Assembly: GCF_015550595.1 (NCBI RefSeq)
Contig: NZ_JADNBB010000005.1
Coordinates: 62,001-126,000 of the forward strand
Length of the DNA: 64,000 bases
Origin: Parabacteroides goldsteinii
GTDB taxonomy: Bacteria > Bacteroidota > Bacteroidia > Bacteroidales > Tannerellaceae
Direction of reading: 5' to 3'
Within the stretch, counting starts at the first letter, position 1; each line of letters begins with the position of its first letter. Below are positions 1-8,658 of the stretch, piece after piece. Made by a program: the position numbers and the translations under genes. The notes under the pieces were generated by a model that was not told where the DNA came from, did not search any database, and was given only the letters and a program-made list of their open reading frames with translations.

Positions 1-735
1 GTGTATTACGACTTTGCTCTCGATGCCAATATCACCGGAAATGTAGATTTGAAGAATGCGTATACCAATAGTGTGGATCTGCGTTACGAGTTTTATCCTT
101 CCCCCGGCGAGACGGTGACGATAGGCGGTTTCTATAAATACTTTGCCGATCCGATCGAGCAGACCTACCGTGAGGCGGGGTCGGGTTTGCAGTATACTTA
201 TCACAATGCCGATCATGCCAAAGCGTTCGGAGTGGAAGTGGATATTAAGAAGCACCTGGACTTTATCGGGCTGAAAGACCTGAGTTTCGTATTCAACGGT
301 GCTTATATCCATAGTAAAGTATATTTCCCTGAAGGCTCTTTTGAACGCGACCGGGCCATGCAGGGACAATCGCCTTACCTGATCAACACAGGACTTTTCT
401 ATCAGAATGACACGAAAGGGCTGTCGGCCTCGATTCTTTACAACCGGATCGGCAAGCGTATCGAAACGGTGGGCGTACCGGCGCAGAACCCGAACGACGA
501 TATCCCCGACATCTATGAGATGCCCTGTAACTCGCTGGACCTGAGTTTCTCGAAGAAGCTGGGTAACTATGTGGAACTGAAAGCCGGTGTCAAAGACTTG
601 CTGAACTCGAAGATCGAGTATAAACAATTCCTGGAACTGACTGATGCGGACGGAGCGAAACGTGAAGTGGAACAATTGGTCCGCAGTTACCGTCCGGGAG
701 TAACCCTCAACGTGGGAGTATCCGTTAAATTTTAA
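1..735 (+). CDS. TonB-dependent outer-membrane receptor, C-terminal part (5' end outside window)
   Basis: The frame is open from the first base, so the gene starts before the window; the GTG at base 1 is not a credible start. The 244 visible residues read as alternating amphipathic strands of an outer-membrane beta-barrel. Near the end there is a typical TonB-receptor stretch (VKDLLNSK), then a closing R-Y-x-P-G segment, and the protein ends in phenylalanine, as barrel proteins do. The plug domain is not visible, so the substrate cannot be inferred. It lies 35 bp before a surface lipoprotein gene on the same strand, and the two probably form a receptor-lipoprotein unit. Confidence 0.85.
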   Translation: MYYDFALDANITGNVDLKNAYTNSVDLRYEFYPSPGETVTIGGFYKYFADPIEQTYREAGSGLQYTYHNADHAKAFGVEVDIKKHLDFIGLKDLSFVFNGAYIHSKVYFPEGSFERDRAMQGQSPYLINTGLFYQNDTKGLSASILYNRIGKRIETVGVPAQNPNDDIPDIYEMPCNSLDLSFSKKLGNYVELKAGVKDLLNSKIEYKQFLELTDADGAKREVEQLVRSYRPGVTLNVGVSVKF

Positions 736-770
736 TTGAAATCACTTATACAAACTAAATTGGTTTTATT

Positions 771-2372
771 ATGAACAAGTTTTTATTGAAAGGTGTGGCT
801 GCCATGTTATGTATGGCCACAATGTTTGGAAACGTAGCTTGTAGCGACGATAACGACGATCCGGCAAAGGTGAGTGTAACTGCGGTTGCACTCGACAAAA
901 CAACCTTGTCGTTAAAACCGGCAGCAACAGCTAAGCTGGCTGTAACGATCACTCCATCTGAGGCTACAACAAAAACAGTGACCTGGACTTCTTCCGATGA
1001 TAAAGTGGCAACAGTGAGTGATGGTACTGTAACGGCTGTCGCTGTGGGTACCGCCACGATTACTGTAAAAACCGACGATGGCGGTCTTACTGCATCCTGT
1101 GCTGTGACGGTGTCTGAAGATGCTCCGGAAGGCAAGGATGTGGTATTGCAAGGTGAGATTAAATCCGATATGACTTTAAAGGCTATAGATAACAACCTGT
1201 TGAGCGGTTTTGTATACGTAACCGACGGGGTTACGCTAACCATCGAGCCGGGTACGGTTATCAAAGGAGAGAAAGCGACTGAAGGTTCACTGATCGTGGA
1301 ACCGGGTGGCAAGATTATTGCTGAAGGTACAGTTGAGAAACCGATCGTCTTTACTTCCGATCAGCCTGCCGGTTCGCGTACTTATGGTGATTGGGGTGGC
1401 TTGATCCTTTGCGGTAATGCGCCTGTTAATGCAACTACCAAACCGCAGATCGAGGGTGGCCCGCGTACTACATACGGTGGTAATAAGCCTGAAGATAACT
1501 CTGGTATTGTGAAATACGTGCGTATCGAGTTTGCCGGCTATCCACTGGAACCGAACAAGGAAATCAATGGTCTGACCTTAGGTGGTGTTGGTAGAGGTAC
1601 TACACTTGAATATATTCAGGTCTCTTATTGTGGCGACGATTCTTTCGAATGGTTCGGTGGTACGGTGAATGCCAAACACCTGATAGCCTACAAGGGTTGG
1701 GATGATGAGTTCGATACGGATTATGGTTATAGTGGTAAGTTGCAGTTCCTGTTGGGCGTACGTGACCCAAAAGTGGCCGATACTTCCAAGTCTAATGGTT
1801 TTGAGTCGGATAACGATGCGAATGGTTCAGGTAATGAGCCGTTGACCAAACCGATCTTCTCAAATGTAACGTTGATCGGCCCGTTCTATGGCGAGTCTGC
1901 CGGTAAAGCGGAAAGCGAAATTCTTTATACAACGGATGATGCTGCCAACGGTGCAAAGGGTGGCCAGTTCCAGGCTGCTATGCATATCCGTCGTAATTCT
2001 GCCCTGAATGTATATAACTCTGTATTCACCGGCTGGCCTTATGGTTTGTATCTTCAGGGTGCGAATGCAGGTGCTACGGTTAAGAACGTGATCTTTGCCG
2101 GTATGTGGGAAAACTTCAAGGATGATGCAAGCAAGAGTTATTTCGAAACAACCGGCCTGAACAATCAGGTGTATGCTTCCAGCAACGATCTGATAGCGAA
2201 AAATGCAGATTATTCTTCTGTTGTGGTGGATAAGATCGGTGGTGCAGAATTCTCTGATGCTGTTTTGTCCGACAGCTTCTTCGACAAAGTGACTTACAAG
2301 GGTGCTTTCGACGGAACAAACGACTGGACTGCCGGTTGGGCTAACTGGGATCCGCAAAACACTGCTTATTAA
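771..2372 (+). CDS. Surface lipoprotein with bacterial Ig-like (BIG2) domain and beta-helix-like body
   Basis: 533 residues. A signal peptide ends in a lipobox with Cys24, followed directly by an acidic run (SDDNDD) of the kind that directs Bacteroidetes lipoproteins to the cell surface. Residues of about 33-115 match a BIG2-type Ig fold, with the repeated pattern of TVTWTSSDDKVATVSDGTVTAVAVG. The remainder, from about residue 120, has repeated hydrophobic strands (VTLTIEPGTVIKG, GGLILCGNAP, LEYIQVSYCGDDSFEWFGG) suggesting a right-handed parallel beta-helix. It follows a TonB receptor by 35 bp and probably works with it at the surface. Function is not known; binding or import of a ligand is an inference from context. 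Confidence 0.8.
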   Translation: MNKFLLKGVAAMLCMATMFGNVACSDDNDDPAKVSVTAVALDKTTLSLKPAATAKLAVTITPSEATTKTVTWTSSDDKVATVSDGTVTAVAVGTATITVKTDDGGLTASCAVTVSEDAPEGKDVVLQGEIKSDMTLKAIDNNLLSGFVYVTDGVTLTIEPGTVIKGEKATEGSLIVEPGGKIIAEGTVEKPIVFTSDQPAGSRTYGDWGGLILCGNAPVNATTKPQIEGGPRTTYGGNKPEDNSGIVKYVRIEFAGYPLEPNKEINGLTLGGVGRGTTLEYIQVSYCGDDSFEWFGGTVNAKHLIAYKGWDDEFDTDYGYSGKLQFLLGVRDPKVADTSKSNGFESDNDANGSGNEPLTKPIFSNVTLIGPFYGESAGKAESEILYTTDDAANGAKGGQFQAAMHIRRNSALNVYNSVFTGWPYGLYLQGANAGATVKNVIFAGMWENFKDDASKSYFETTGLNNQVYASSNDLIAKNADYSSVVVDKIGGAEFSDAVLSDSFFDKVTYKGAFDGTNDWTAGWANWDPQNTAY

Positions 2373-2480
2373 TTTACTTCTGTTGCTTATCGTAATTTTA
2401 AAATAATGGAGGAGGGGCCGGAATATGTAACAGTTTCCGGTACCCTTTCCCTGTATTAGGATGGTAACAATAATAAATAC

Positions 2481-2957
2481 ATGCAAATGATAAAGAAATT
2501 ATTACTGACTTCTACACTGGTTGCCGGCTCTGCTCTGGCTATTCATGCACAGGATCTCGTCCTCAGCGAAGGACAATATTATACGGATGCCACACAAACC
2601 ACTCCATACACCGGACGTTACACCGAATTCTACGATGACGGTATGTTGAAGATGGAGCTGTTTCTGAAAGATGGCCGCCCCGAAGGCACATACGTTATCT
2701 ATTATCCGGACGGAAAGATTGCCGAAGTGCGTTCTTATTACCACGGTGTCTTCCACGGGGAATGGCGTACTTATAACGAAAACGGACAGTTAGTGGGGCT
2801 GGCCAGTTATAAAGATGGGCAGAAAGACGGTCCTTGGCGTATCTGGAATGAAAAGGGAGTGCTTCGCTTTGAAATGTTCTATACCAAAGGCAAAAAAAGC
2901 GGTGTCTGGCGTACCTGGAATGATGAGGGAGACTTGTTGACGGAAGAGAAGCAATAA
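2481..2957 (+). CDS. Secreted MORN-repeat (YwqK-like) protein
   Basis: 158 residues with a signal peptide cleaved after AIHAQ. An ATG two codons downstream (2487) is equally possible as start. The body is a run of about 20-residue MORN-type repeats built on the pattern Y-x-D-G-x-x-x-G-x-W-x-x-W/Y (for example YKDGQKDGPWRIWNEKG and FYTKGKKSGVWRTWNDEG). Proteins with this fold are often named YwqK antitoxins in databases, but no toxin partner is present here. It follows the lipoprotein gene by 108 bp on the same strand and may belong to the same surface system. The molecular role is unknown. Confidence 0.75.
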   Translation: MQMIKKLLLTSTLVAGSALAIHAQDLVLSEGQYYTDATQTTPYTGRYTEFYDDGMLKMELFLKDGRPEGTYVIYYPDGKIAEVRSYYHGVFHGEWRTYNENGQLVGLASYKDGQKDGPWRIWNEKGVLRFEMFYTKGKKSGVWRTWNDEGDLLTEEKQ

Positions 2958-3594
2958 CTAACTGTCATACTATCATTTTTGACTTTGTGAGTATTGAAAT
3001 CTAATACTTACGAGCTATGATAGTTCGTGTGATAGTTCCATTTTCAACTATCATACTATCATAAAATAGCTTGACAAAACTGACTGGGTATATGACTTAT
3101 TTTCAGTAAAGTAGGGACTTCTCTTTTTTGAGACCCGGGTGTAAAGGGTATTGGGACCCGGGTCTTAGCATCGTTCAAATCCGGGTGTAAAAGGGCCTGA
3201 AAAGGGGATCTCAAGTAGAAGGATAAGTAGTTTTCGTGAAAATAATGGCCATATTGGGGCTAAAGATGTAGGGTACTATTGGAAAACAGTAGGCATTTGA
3301 TCGTTTTTAATCCCCTTTTTTGCGATGCATTACCTCTAACAGGTCATATGATAGTTCATGATAGTTGAATGATGGTTAAAACGGACAACTATCATAGATA
3401 TATTTATTGATATTCAAAAGGTGTGCTGAAATTATGATAGTCAGATAGTTGATTTTGAAAACATTTAATACCAACATCCAAGTCTCAATTGACAGTTAGA
3501 CTTCGCGCTCGAACATAGAAAGAATTGAGCTATTATAGCAGGATATGAGCTTATGTGCCCACCGGCTAACTGTCCTTAATAAGGCAGGCTTAGT
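2958..3594. repeat. Gene-free region with clustered ACTATCAT/ATGATAGT repeats and a GC-rich hairpin
   Basis: No convincing coding frame. Exact copies of ACTATCAT or its complement start at 2969, 3017, 3047, 3055, 3348, 3358, 3388 and 3434, with several near copies. They form two clusters arranged as inverted pairs able to fold into stems. Between them is a hairpin with arms AGACCCGGG/CCCGGGTCT (3131-3165), and the unit CCGGGTGTAAAGGG recurs at 3181. The region lies downstream of the MORN gene and downstream of the S4-domain gene, so between convergent genes. Confidence 0.65.
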
Positions 3595-3766
3595 TACAGG
3601 TTTATTTGCCGTCAGTTTTAACTGACGGATCAGTAAATGATCTATTTCTCTGGACTTTAGTCCCATTTTAAACAGTCTCTTTATTTACAGAGAAATGTGG
3701 CTAAAGCCAAAAAAGGAGAAACAACTTGTAATCCGTCAGCTAAAGCAGACGGCAAATGAACCTGTA
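3595..3766. repeat. 172-bp nested inverted-repeat element (MITE/REPIN-like)
   Basis: Two 38-bp imperfect inverted arms (3595-3632 and 3729-3766) share the terminal TACAGG/CCTGTA. Each arm contains its own hairpin (CCGTCAGTT-TT-AACTGACGG on the left, one mismatch on the right). Inside lie a second inverted pair (TTTCTCTG/CAGAGAAA) and two short palindromes, GGACTTTAGTCC (3652-3663) and TGGCTAAAGCCA (3698-3709). No coding frame. The architecture resembles a miniature mobile or REP-type element. Confidence 0.6.
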
Positions 3767-3880
3767 ATGGCGAAGTCTCTTTGATAAGGGGAAGCTTCAA
3801 TGATTGCTCCTATTTGACAATAACTGAAACATTCAAACCTGTCAAATAATGAAACATTCATATCTGACAATATCCAAACC

Positions 3881-4309
3881 TTATTCTTCCCCTTCTTCCG
3901 GTCCGAAATCGAAATCAAAATCAAATCCGTCGCCTGCCGGGTCAGTAAACTGTTCCAGTTCGCGGCGGTCTTTCTTTGTCGGGCGACCCATGCCTCTGGC
4001 GCGGTCAACAAAGCCGGAGATACGATTCATTTCCAGTATTTCGTATTGGTCCGGAGTCGTTACATTCTCCATATAGTCGGGAACCAGCTTGGCACCCATG
4101 CGGCGCTCTGTCAATGCCAGCACTTTGAAAGAGAAGGTGATAGGCGGTTTACGAACCTGTATCACATCGCCTACCTTTATCATACGCGATGCTTTTACAT
4201 TTACGCCTCCAATCATTACCCGGTTCTTTTTACAGGCTTCGACTGCAATGGTCCGGGATTTAAAGATGCGGACAGCCCACATCCATTTATCTATTCGTAC
4301 TTCGTTCAT
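3881..4309 (-). CDS. S4-domain RNA-binding protein, Hsp15/YrfH-like
   Basis: 142 residues. The ATG at 4309 is chosen because the S4 domain begins at once (MNEVRIDKWMWAVRIFKSRT); the frame runs further upstream but that stretch lies in a repeat. The S4 alpha-L RNA-binding domain covers about residues 3-65, with VMIGGVNVKASRMIKVGDVI as its core. The C-terminus is acidic (DGFDFDFDFGPEEGEE). Hsp15 in E. coli binds stalled 50S subunits carrying nascent chains and supports ribosome recycling; that role here rests on family resemblance. It lies downstream of pth and the L25 gene on the same strand, a translation-quality neighbourhood. Confidence 0.85.
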   Translation of the reverse strand: MNEVRIDKWMWAVRIFKSRTIAVEACKKNRVMIGGVNVKASRMIKVGDVIQVRKPPITFSFKVLALTERRMGAKLVPDYMENVTTPDQYEILEMNRISGFVDRARGMGRPTKKDRRELEQFTDPAGDGFDFDFDFGPEEGEE

Positions 4310-4320
4310 AACTTTTTCTG

Positions 4321-4413
4321 TTGACAATTCAGTTGACCGATGACAAGCGACAGTTAATTGATGATAGGAGTGTGGAGCCTTATCTGTCAACTGTCACTTG
4401 TCAACTGTCAACT
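4321..4413. repeat. Dispersed inverted repeat, copy 1 (AGTTGACAG/AACTGTCA type)
   Basis: A 25-bp left arm (4331-4355) and right arm (4389-4413) are inverted copies with three mismatches and share the unit TGACAAGTGACAGTT. The same unit occurs as a perfect inverted repeat at 23333-23410. The element fills the gap between pth and the S4-domain gene. Confidence 0.6.
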
Positions 4414-4975
4414 ATTTATTATTGTATTGGTTCATAGTGTTCTGTACACCAGCCAGGCAAAAGCTTTTAATGATCTCTGCTGCACGTTTCATTTTTTCGG
4501 GCATAATCTCCAACTCTTCGGGTGGGAATTTCCCCAGTACATAGTCGATCTGTCCTCCGCGGGGGAAGTCGCTTCCTATACCGAAACGCAGACGACAATA
4601 TTCCTGTGTGCCGAGAAGCTGCTGTATATTCTTTAATCCATTGTGACCGGCATCGCTTCCTTTGGGCTTCAAACGTAAAGTACCGAAGGGGAGAGCCAAG
4701 TCATCTACTACTACCAACAGGTTTTCGACAGGAATGTTCTCTTTTTGTAACCAGTAACGGACTGCGTTACCGCTCAGGTTCATGAACGTATTCGGTTTGA
4801 GCAGTATCAGTTCACAGTTTTTTACCCGCATCCGGGCAATCGCTCCATAGCGTTGTTCCGTAAAGGGGACGCCGGCTTCTTCGGCCAGGGCATTTACGAC
4901 ACGGAAACCGATATTGTGACGTGTCCCCCAATATTCAGGGCCGATATTACCGAGTCCGGTTATCAGATATTTCAT
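4412..4975 (-). CDS. pth: Peptidyl-tRNA hydrolase
   Basis: 187 residues, the usual length. The enzyme releases tRNA from peptidyl-tRNAs that fall off the ribosome. Family motifs are visible: the start [23 protein letters not shown], containing the catalytic histidine in TRHNIGF (about residue 20); [10 protein letters not shown]; the substrate-binding [29 protein letters not shown] segment; and RLRFGIG. It follows the L25 gene by 114 bp, an order common in Bacteroidales. The start at 4975 gives a complete N-terminal strand. Confidence 0.97.
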   Translation of the reverse strand: MKYLITGLGNIGPEYWGTRHNIGFRVVNALAEEAGVPFTEQRYGAIARMRVKNCELILLKPNTFMNLSGNAVRYWLQKENIPVENLLVVVDDLALPFGTLRLKPKGSDAGHNGLKNIQQLLGTQEYCRLRFGIGSDFPRGGQIDYVLGKFPPEELEIMPEKMKRAAEIIKSFCLAGVQNTMNQYNNK

Positions 4976-4997
4976 AATTCTTACATTTATAATAATA

Positions 4998-5032
4998 AAG
5001 GGAAGAACATTCAGCTGAATATCCTTCCCTTT
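4998..5032 (-). terminator. Hairpin downstream of the L25 gene
   Basis: AAAGGGAAG pairs with CTTCCCTTT around a central self-complementary ATTCAGCTGAAT, forming one long stem between the L25 stop codon and the pth start. On the minus strand it is followed by a short T-rich run. It probably reduces readthrough from L25 into pth. Confidence 0.6.
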
Positions 5033-5089
5033 TATTTTGTTATTAAAGCCGGACCTTCCTGGGAACGACCGGAAACTTTAATTGACTAA

Positions 5090-5677
5090 TTAGTTCGCTT
5101 TAGCCTGAGCACCACGAGCGGCACGAGTCAACTGAACGGCGCAAACAACAGCGTTCTTTGCATTCATCAGTTCCAGACCTTCGAAGTGTAAAGCACCTAC
5201 CTGCATAGATTTACCTAAGCCCAGGTGATCAACGTTGATAGTCAGTTTTTCAGGGATCTGAGTGTAAACAGCTTTTACTTTCAGCTTTCTCATACGCAAT
5301 GTCAGCTTACCACCGGCTTTAACACCTTCAGCGTGACCAGTCAGAACAACTGGAACTTCCATAGCTACCGGTTTGTTTTCTGAAACTTCCATGAAGTCCA
5401 TGTGTATGATTGCGTCAGTTACAGGCTGGAACTGGATGTCTTTAACAACAGCCATAGTTTTTGTTCCGTCGATGTTCAGTTCTACAGCGAAAATTTCCGG
5501 AGAATAAACCAACTTACGTACACTATCAGTTGTGATTGTGAAGTGAGTTACTTTTTCGCCACCGTATAATACAGCAGGGATTTCCTGATTTTTACGCAAA
5601 GCTTTCAAAGCTCTTTTCTGATCGGCAGAAGTAGCAGCTACTTCTCTTCCTTTTCCTTCTAATTGGAATGTCTTCAT
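5090..5677 (-). CDS. rplY: 50S ribosomal protein L25/general stress protein Ctc
   Basis: 195 residues, the long Ctc-type form. The N-terminal L25 domain, which binds 5S rRNA, covers about residues 1-90 (REVAATSADQKRALKALRKNQEIPAVLYGG). The C-terminal beta domain follows (VPVVLTGHAEGVKAGGKLTLRMRKLKVKA). It is the first gene of an L25-pth-S4 group. A -7 box TACCTTTG lies on the minus strand at 5759-5766, about 80 bp before the start, so the gene has its own promoter separate from the SDR gene upstream. Confidence 0.96.
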   Translation of the reverse strand: MKTFQLEGKGREVAATSADQKRALKALRKNQEIPAVLYGGEKVTHFTITTDSVRKLVYSPEIFAVELNIDGTKTMAVVKDIQFQPVTDAIIHMDFMEVSENKPVAMEVPVVLTGHAEGVKAGGKLTLRMRKLKVKAVYTQIPEKLTINVDHLGLGKSMQVGALHFEGLELMNAKNAVVCAVQLTRAARGAQAKAN

Positions 5678-5758
5678 TTTCTTAATTTTTTGTGTTACTC
5701 AAAATTAGTTTTTATGCTTCCTAATTTCCCATCACACGTACGGGGGTTAAAAGCGGTG

Positions 5759-5766
5759 CAAAGGTA
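5759..5766 (-). promoter_or_regulatory. -7 promoter box of rplY
   Basis: TACCTTTG on the minus strand, an exact match to the Bacteroidetes TAnnTTTG -7 element, placed in the gap between the SDR stop codon and the L25 start. Confidence 0.6.
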
Positions 5767-5775
5767 TGTTTTTTA

Positions 5776-6660
5776 TCAATATGTTCCAACTGTCCCCTGT
5801 ATATTTTTTTTATCCAGTAAATTATGGGAGCGGAGCAATGCTTCTGTATCGTCCCAGAGTTTACTTTGTGCCGGATGATTCAGGATATGTTCCGACAGTT
5901 TTTTCTCTTTGCAGTTGGCATAGCAGCAGCCGCTTTTGCCATTCACATCTTCCGACAAGGCAAGGTGTATGGCTGTTGCCGCTCCTTGCAGCGGGGTTTT
6001 GATGAAAGGGCGGAACAGAATATCTGTCAGCGGGTCGAACCAGGCATTCATCGTGATCATATTTGTACTAACGATACCGGGATTGGAGGCATTGACGGTG
6101 ATTCCTTTTTCTTTTACCCTTTTTGCCAGTTCGCGCGTAAAGAGTAATAAGGCCAGTTTCGTATTTCCGTACACCGATATCCGGTTGAAACGTCCGTTCT
6201 TCCCTTTGGTGAAAAAGTCGGATTCTATTTTACCGATGGCGTAGGTGCAGGATACCGTATTGACGATGCGGGTTCCTTCATGCATCAGGGGAAGCAACAA
6301 TCGGGTAAGTAGGTAGGGACCGACATAATTCACACTGACGATCGTTTCCAATCCGTCTATCGTTGGGCGGATGTCAGTGGTCAGGACTCCGGCATTATTC
6401 ATTAACCGGCTGACCGGGCGGCCTTCCGCCAATATTTTTTGTGCGAAAGTATAAACGGATGATAAAGAGGAGAGGTCTATCCCACGGACCTCTATTTGTT
6501 CATTTCCACTTTCTCTTTTTATACGTTCGCAAACCGGGCGTGCTTTCTCTGGTTCCTTGCACGCCATGATGATCTGAAAACCGTCTTTAGCCAGTGCCAG
6601 GGTAATCTCTTGTCCCATGCCACCGTCGGCACCGGTTATAATGGCTATTCCTTTTTCCAT
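5776..6660 (-). CDS. Short-chain dehydrogenase/reductase, candidate 3-beta-hydroxysteroid dehydrogenase
   Basis: 294 residues. The Rossmann nucleotide site is TGADGGMG (residues 9-16). NNAG is at 88-91, and the catalytic Ser137, Tyr164 and Lys168 (YGNTK) are all present, so the enzyme should be active. It resembles the retinol-dehydrogenase-like branch of the SDR family. It starts 2 bp after the old-yellow-enzyme gene, which itself follows a steroid 5-alpha-reductase gene. In gut Parabacteroides I recall that such a trio reduces 3-oxo-delta4 bile acids or steroids and that the SDR acts as a 3-beta-HSDH giving iso-allo products. That specific activity is an inference from context; the SDR assignment is firm. 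Confidence 0.85.
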   Translation of the reverse strand: MEKGIAIITGADGGMGQEITLALAKDGFQIIMACKEPEKARPVCERIKRESGNEQIEVRGIDLSSLSSVYTFAQKILAEGRPVSRLMNNAGVLTTDIRPTIDGLETIVSVNYVGPYLLTRLLLPLMHEGTRIVNTVSCTYAIGKIESDFFTKGKNGRFNRISVYGNTKLALLLFTRELAKRVKEKGITVNASNPGIVSTNMITMNAWFDPLTDILFRPFIKTPLQGAATAIHLALSEDVNGKSGCCYANCKEKKLSEHILNHPAQSKLWDDTEALLRSHNLLDKKNIQGTVGTY

Positions 6661-6662
6661 TA

Positions 6663-7889
6663 TTATTTATACTCCAGTTTTTCTATTTCTTTGACAATAC
6701 TTTTAGGTAGATTCTGCATATGTTTATGGCAAGCCATTTCCAGCGAATACATGCGGGCAATGCAGTAGTTACTGTGTCCGCAATCGCAACGGGCCTGCTC
6801 GTCTTCTTTCATACGGTTGACGAATGCCGGATCGTTCAGGAGTGCACGTGCCATACTGACAAACTCGAACCCTTTTCCCAATACTTCATCTATCTTTTCC
6901 CGTGAGATAAGACCGCCGACATATACAAGAGGCATTTTCAGGGCTGCCCGGAACTTGAGAGCATCTTCCAGGAAATAGGCCTCTTTGAACGGTTCGGTCG
7001 GTATCATCAGGTGACCGGCCATTCTTACGCCGAGGGGTAACCAACCGGCCGGCATATAATGTGTCATTGTGCGGATAGGCATGGCTCCCCGCATGACGTA
7101 CATCGGGGCACGGCTTACAAATCCACCGCTGAGTATCAGGGCATGTACGCCGCATTCGTTTTGCAGGGTACGGGCCACTTCCAGTGTCTCGTCGATTTCC
7201 ATCCCGCCTTTGAAGCCGTCACGCATATTCGTTTTAACCAGGACTGCCATATCGGAACCGGCCGCCTTCATTACTTCCTCCATACACATCTTCATAAAGC
7301 GCATCCGGTTTTCCAGACTTCCGCCGTATTCGTCTTTCCGGTGATTGGTATAAGGCGAAAGGAACTGGCTGATCAGGTAGCCGTGTCCGGCATGTACTTC
7401 TACTGCGTCCATTCCGGCTTCGCGTGCCAGATGAACGGCCTGCCCGAATGCTTTGGCCATCGCGGCTATCTCCGATTGTTTCATACCCCTGACAAAAGTA
7501 GGTGAGTAGAGATTGAAGCCGCTCGATGCAGAAATAGGGGTACATCCGCAAATATTCTTATGAGACATGTTTCCGCAATGTCCGATCTGTATGGATGCGG
7601 CAGCCCCTTCTTTATGGATTGCATCGGTTATCTTTTTCAGTCCCGGGATGATATCGGGACGTAGCCACAACTGGCGCTCGAAAGAAAGTCCGCTCTGTGT
7701 AACGGCTGCATAAGCGAGTGTCGTCATACCAATCCCTCCGGCAGCAACAGAGGTATGGTAATTATACAGCATTTCCGACGGGGCGTTTCCCGGGCACATA
7801 CTTTCGAAGGCAGCCGCACGTATCGTACGGTTTCTGAGTGTTAACGGGCCAATCGTGGCGGGGGTGAATAGTAGAGATTCTTTGTTCAT
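6663..7889 (-). CDS. Old-yellow-enzyme family NADH:flavin oxidoreductase, candidate steroid 5-beta-reductase
   Basis: 408 residues. An FMN-binding TIM barrel begins LFTPATIGPLTLRNRTIRAA. Further motifs are IQIGHCGN, GMDAVEVHAGHGYLISQFLSPYTNHRKDEYGGS (substrate and FMN site) and VGGLISREKIDEVLGKGFEFVSMARALLNDP. After the barrel is a cysteine cluster (C-x-C-x5-C-x11-C in ARCDCGHSNYCIARMYSLEMAC), placed like the 4Fe-4S site of 2-enoate and 2,4-dienoyl-CoA reductases. The C-terminal NAD(P)-binding domain of the roughly 650-residue BaiCD-type enzymes is missing. It lies 7 bp after the 5-alpha-reductase and 2 bp before the SDR. Reduction of a delta4 double bond in the 5-beta direction is inferred from that context. 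Confidence 0.85.
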   Translation of the reverse strand: MNKESLLFTPATIGPLTLRNRTIRAAAFESMCPGNAPSEMLYNYHTSVAAGGIGMTTLAYAAVTQSGLSFERQLWLRPDIIPGLKKITDAIHKEGAAASIQIGHCGNMSHKNICGCTPISASSGFNLYSPTFVRGMKQSEIAAMAKAFGQAVHLAREAGMDAVEVHAGHGYLISQFLSPYTNHRKDEYGGSLENRMRFMKMCMEEVMKAAGSDMAVLVKTNMRDGFKGGMEIDETLEVARTLQNECGVHALILSGGFVSRAPMYVMRGAMPIRTMTHYMPAGWLPLGVRMAGHLMIPTEPFKEAYFLEDALKFRAALKMPLVYVGGLISREKIDEVLGKGFEFVSMARALLNDPAFVNRMKEDEQARCDCGHSNYCIARMYSLEMACHKHMQNLPKSIVKEIEKLEYK

Positions 7890-7896
7890 TGTATAA

Positions 7897-8658
7897 TCAG
7901 TATATAAATGGAATGATCCGTTTTCTGTTTCCTACTTCCTTTCCGAACATGGTTTTGTATTTGTGCCAGATGGTATTGGCACGAGGCACGAGGTTCGCGA
8001 ATGTCCACCAGGCGAACAAGGCACCGCTGGCACTCCAAGTCAGGATCGCAAAACCACACCACTCTACCAACTCTCCGAAATAATTGGCTGAGGTGACGTA
8101 GTTGAACATACCTCCCTTCGGAAGATAGTGGTTGGTGTCGCCCGGTTTACGCAGGTGACGAACGATATAGTCGGAACGCCAGTTGATATACATACCTGTA
8201 AAGAAAAGGATTGTTCCGATAATAAATTGAGGAGTGCATAACCAATCGATTGAATACATACTTTCGGGAGAGAGGTAAAATATCCACATGCCCTGTATAT
8301 ATCCGTTCAGCAGGTTGAATACGATACCCATGGTCATGATCCCGGCCGGCATCTTACTTTTTCCTTTGATCAATAGAGGGAAGATGAATGCCCGCTGTAA
8401 GTAATGCAGTTCAAAGAAGAGGAAGAAGAGTAGGGGAACTGTTTCAAATTGTCGTCCGGACTGGCTCCATAATAGAAGCATGACCAGGAAAACCGGAGCT
8501 TCCATACATATCCAGGCGATCTTGTTGGAGATGGGCTTCCCCCATTTCTTATCGAACAACATGCCGTATCCGGCTTCTACAAAATAGAGGGTGATGAAAA
8601 CAATAGCGGCAATCACTGCCATTGCTATTAGTAATATATTGAAATATTCGTTTGTCAT
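7897..8658 (-). CDS. Steroid 5-alpha-reductase family membrane enzyme
   Basis: 253 residues with about six or seven membrane segments. The C-terminus closely follows eukaryotic SRD5A enzymes: RKPGDT, then PKGGMFNYVTSANYFGE, EWCG and a final RKRIIPFIY. Glu53 (CMEAP) and Tyr86 (LHYLQR) sit where human SRD5A2 has its catalytic Glu57 and Tyr91. The family uses NADPH to reduce the delta4 bond of 3-oxo-delta4 steroids. The start codon overlaps the stop of the response-regulator gene by 4 bp (ATGA), so the two are translationally coupled. With the flavoprotein and SDR downstream it makes a complete set for turning 3-oxo-delta4 bile acids into allo/iso forms. The natural substrate is not shown by sequence. 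Confidence 0.9.
   Translation of the reverse strand: MTNEYFNILLIAMAVIAAIVFITLYFVEAGYGMLFDKKWGKPISNKIAWICMEAPVFLVMLLLWSQSGRQFETVPLLFFLFFELHYLQRAFIFPLLIKGKSKMPAGIMTMGIVFNLLNGYIQGMWIFYLSPESMYSIDWLCTPQFIIGTILFFTGMYINWRSDYIVRHLRKPGDTNHYLPKGGMFNYVTSANYFGELVEWCGFAILTWSASGALFAWWTFANLVPRANTIWHKYKTMFGKEVGNRKRIIPFIY

Noticed and set aside
755-1312. Long minus-strand frame opposite the Ig-like lipoprotein gene
   Set aside because: It mirrors the repeated Thr/Val codons of the real plus-strand gene, has no signal or family features, and overlaps it completely.
2481-2957. Antitoxin of a toxin-antitoxin pair (YwqK naming)
   Set aside because: It has a signal peptide and no toxin-like neighbour; the MORN repeats are the only supported statement.
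2958-3594. CRISPR array
   Set aside because: The octamers are too short, irregularly spaced and in both orientations; there are no constant repeats with unique spacers and no cas genes.
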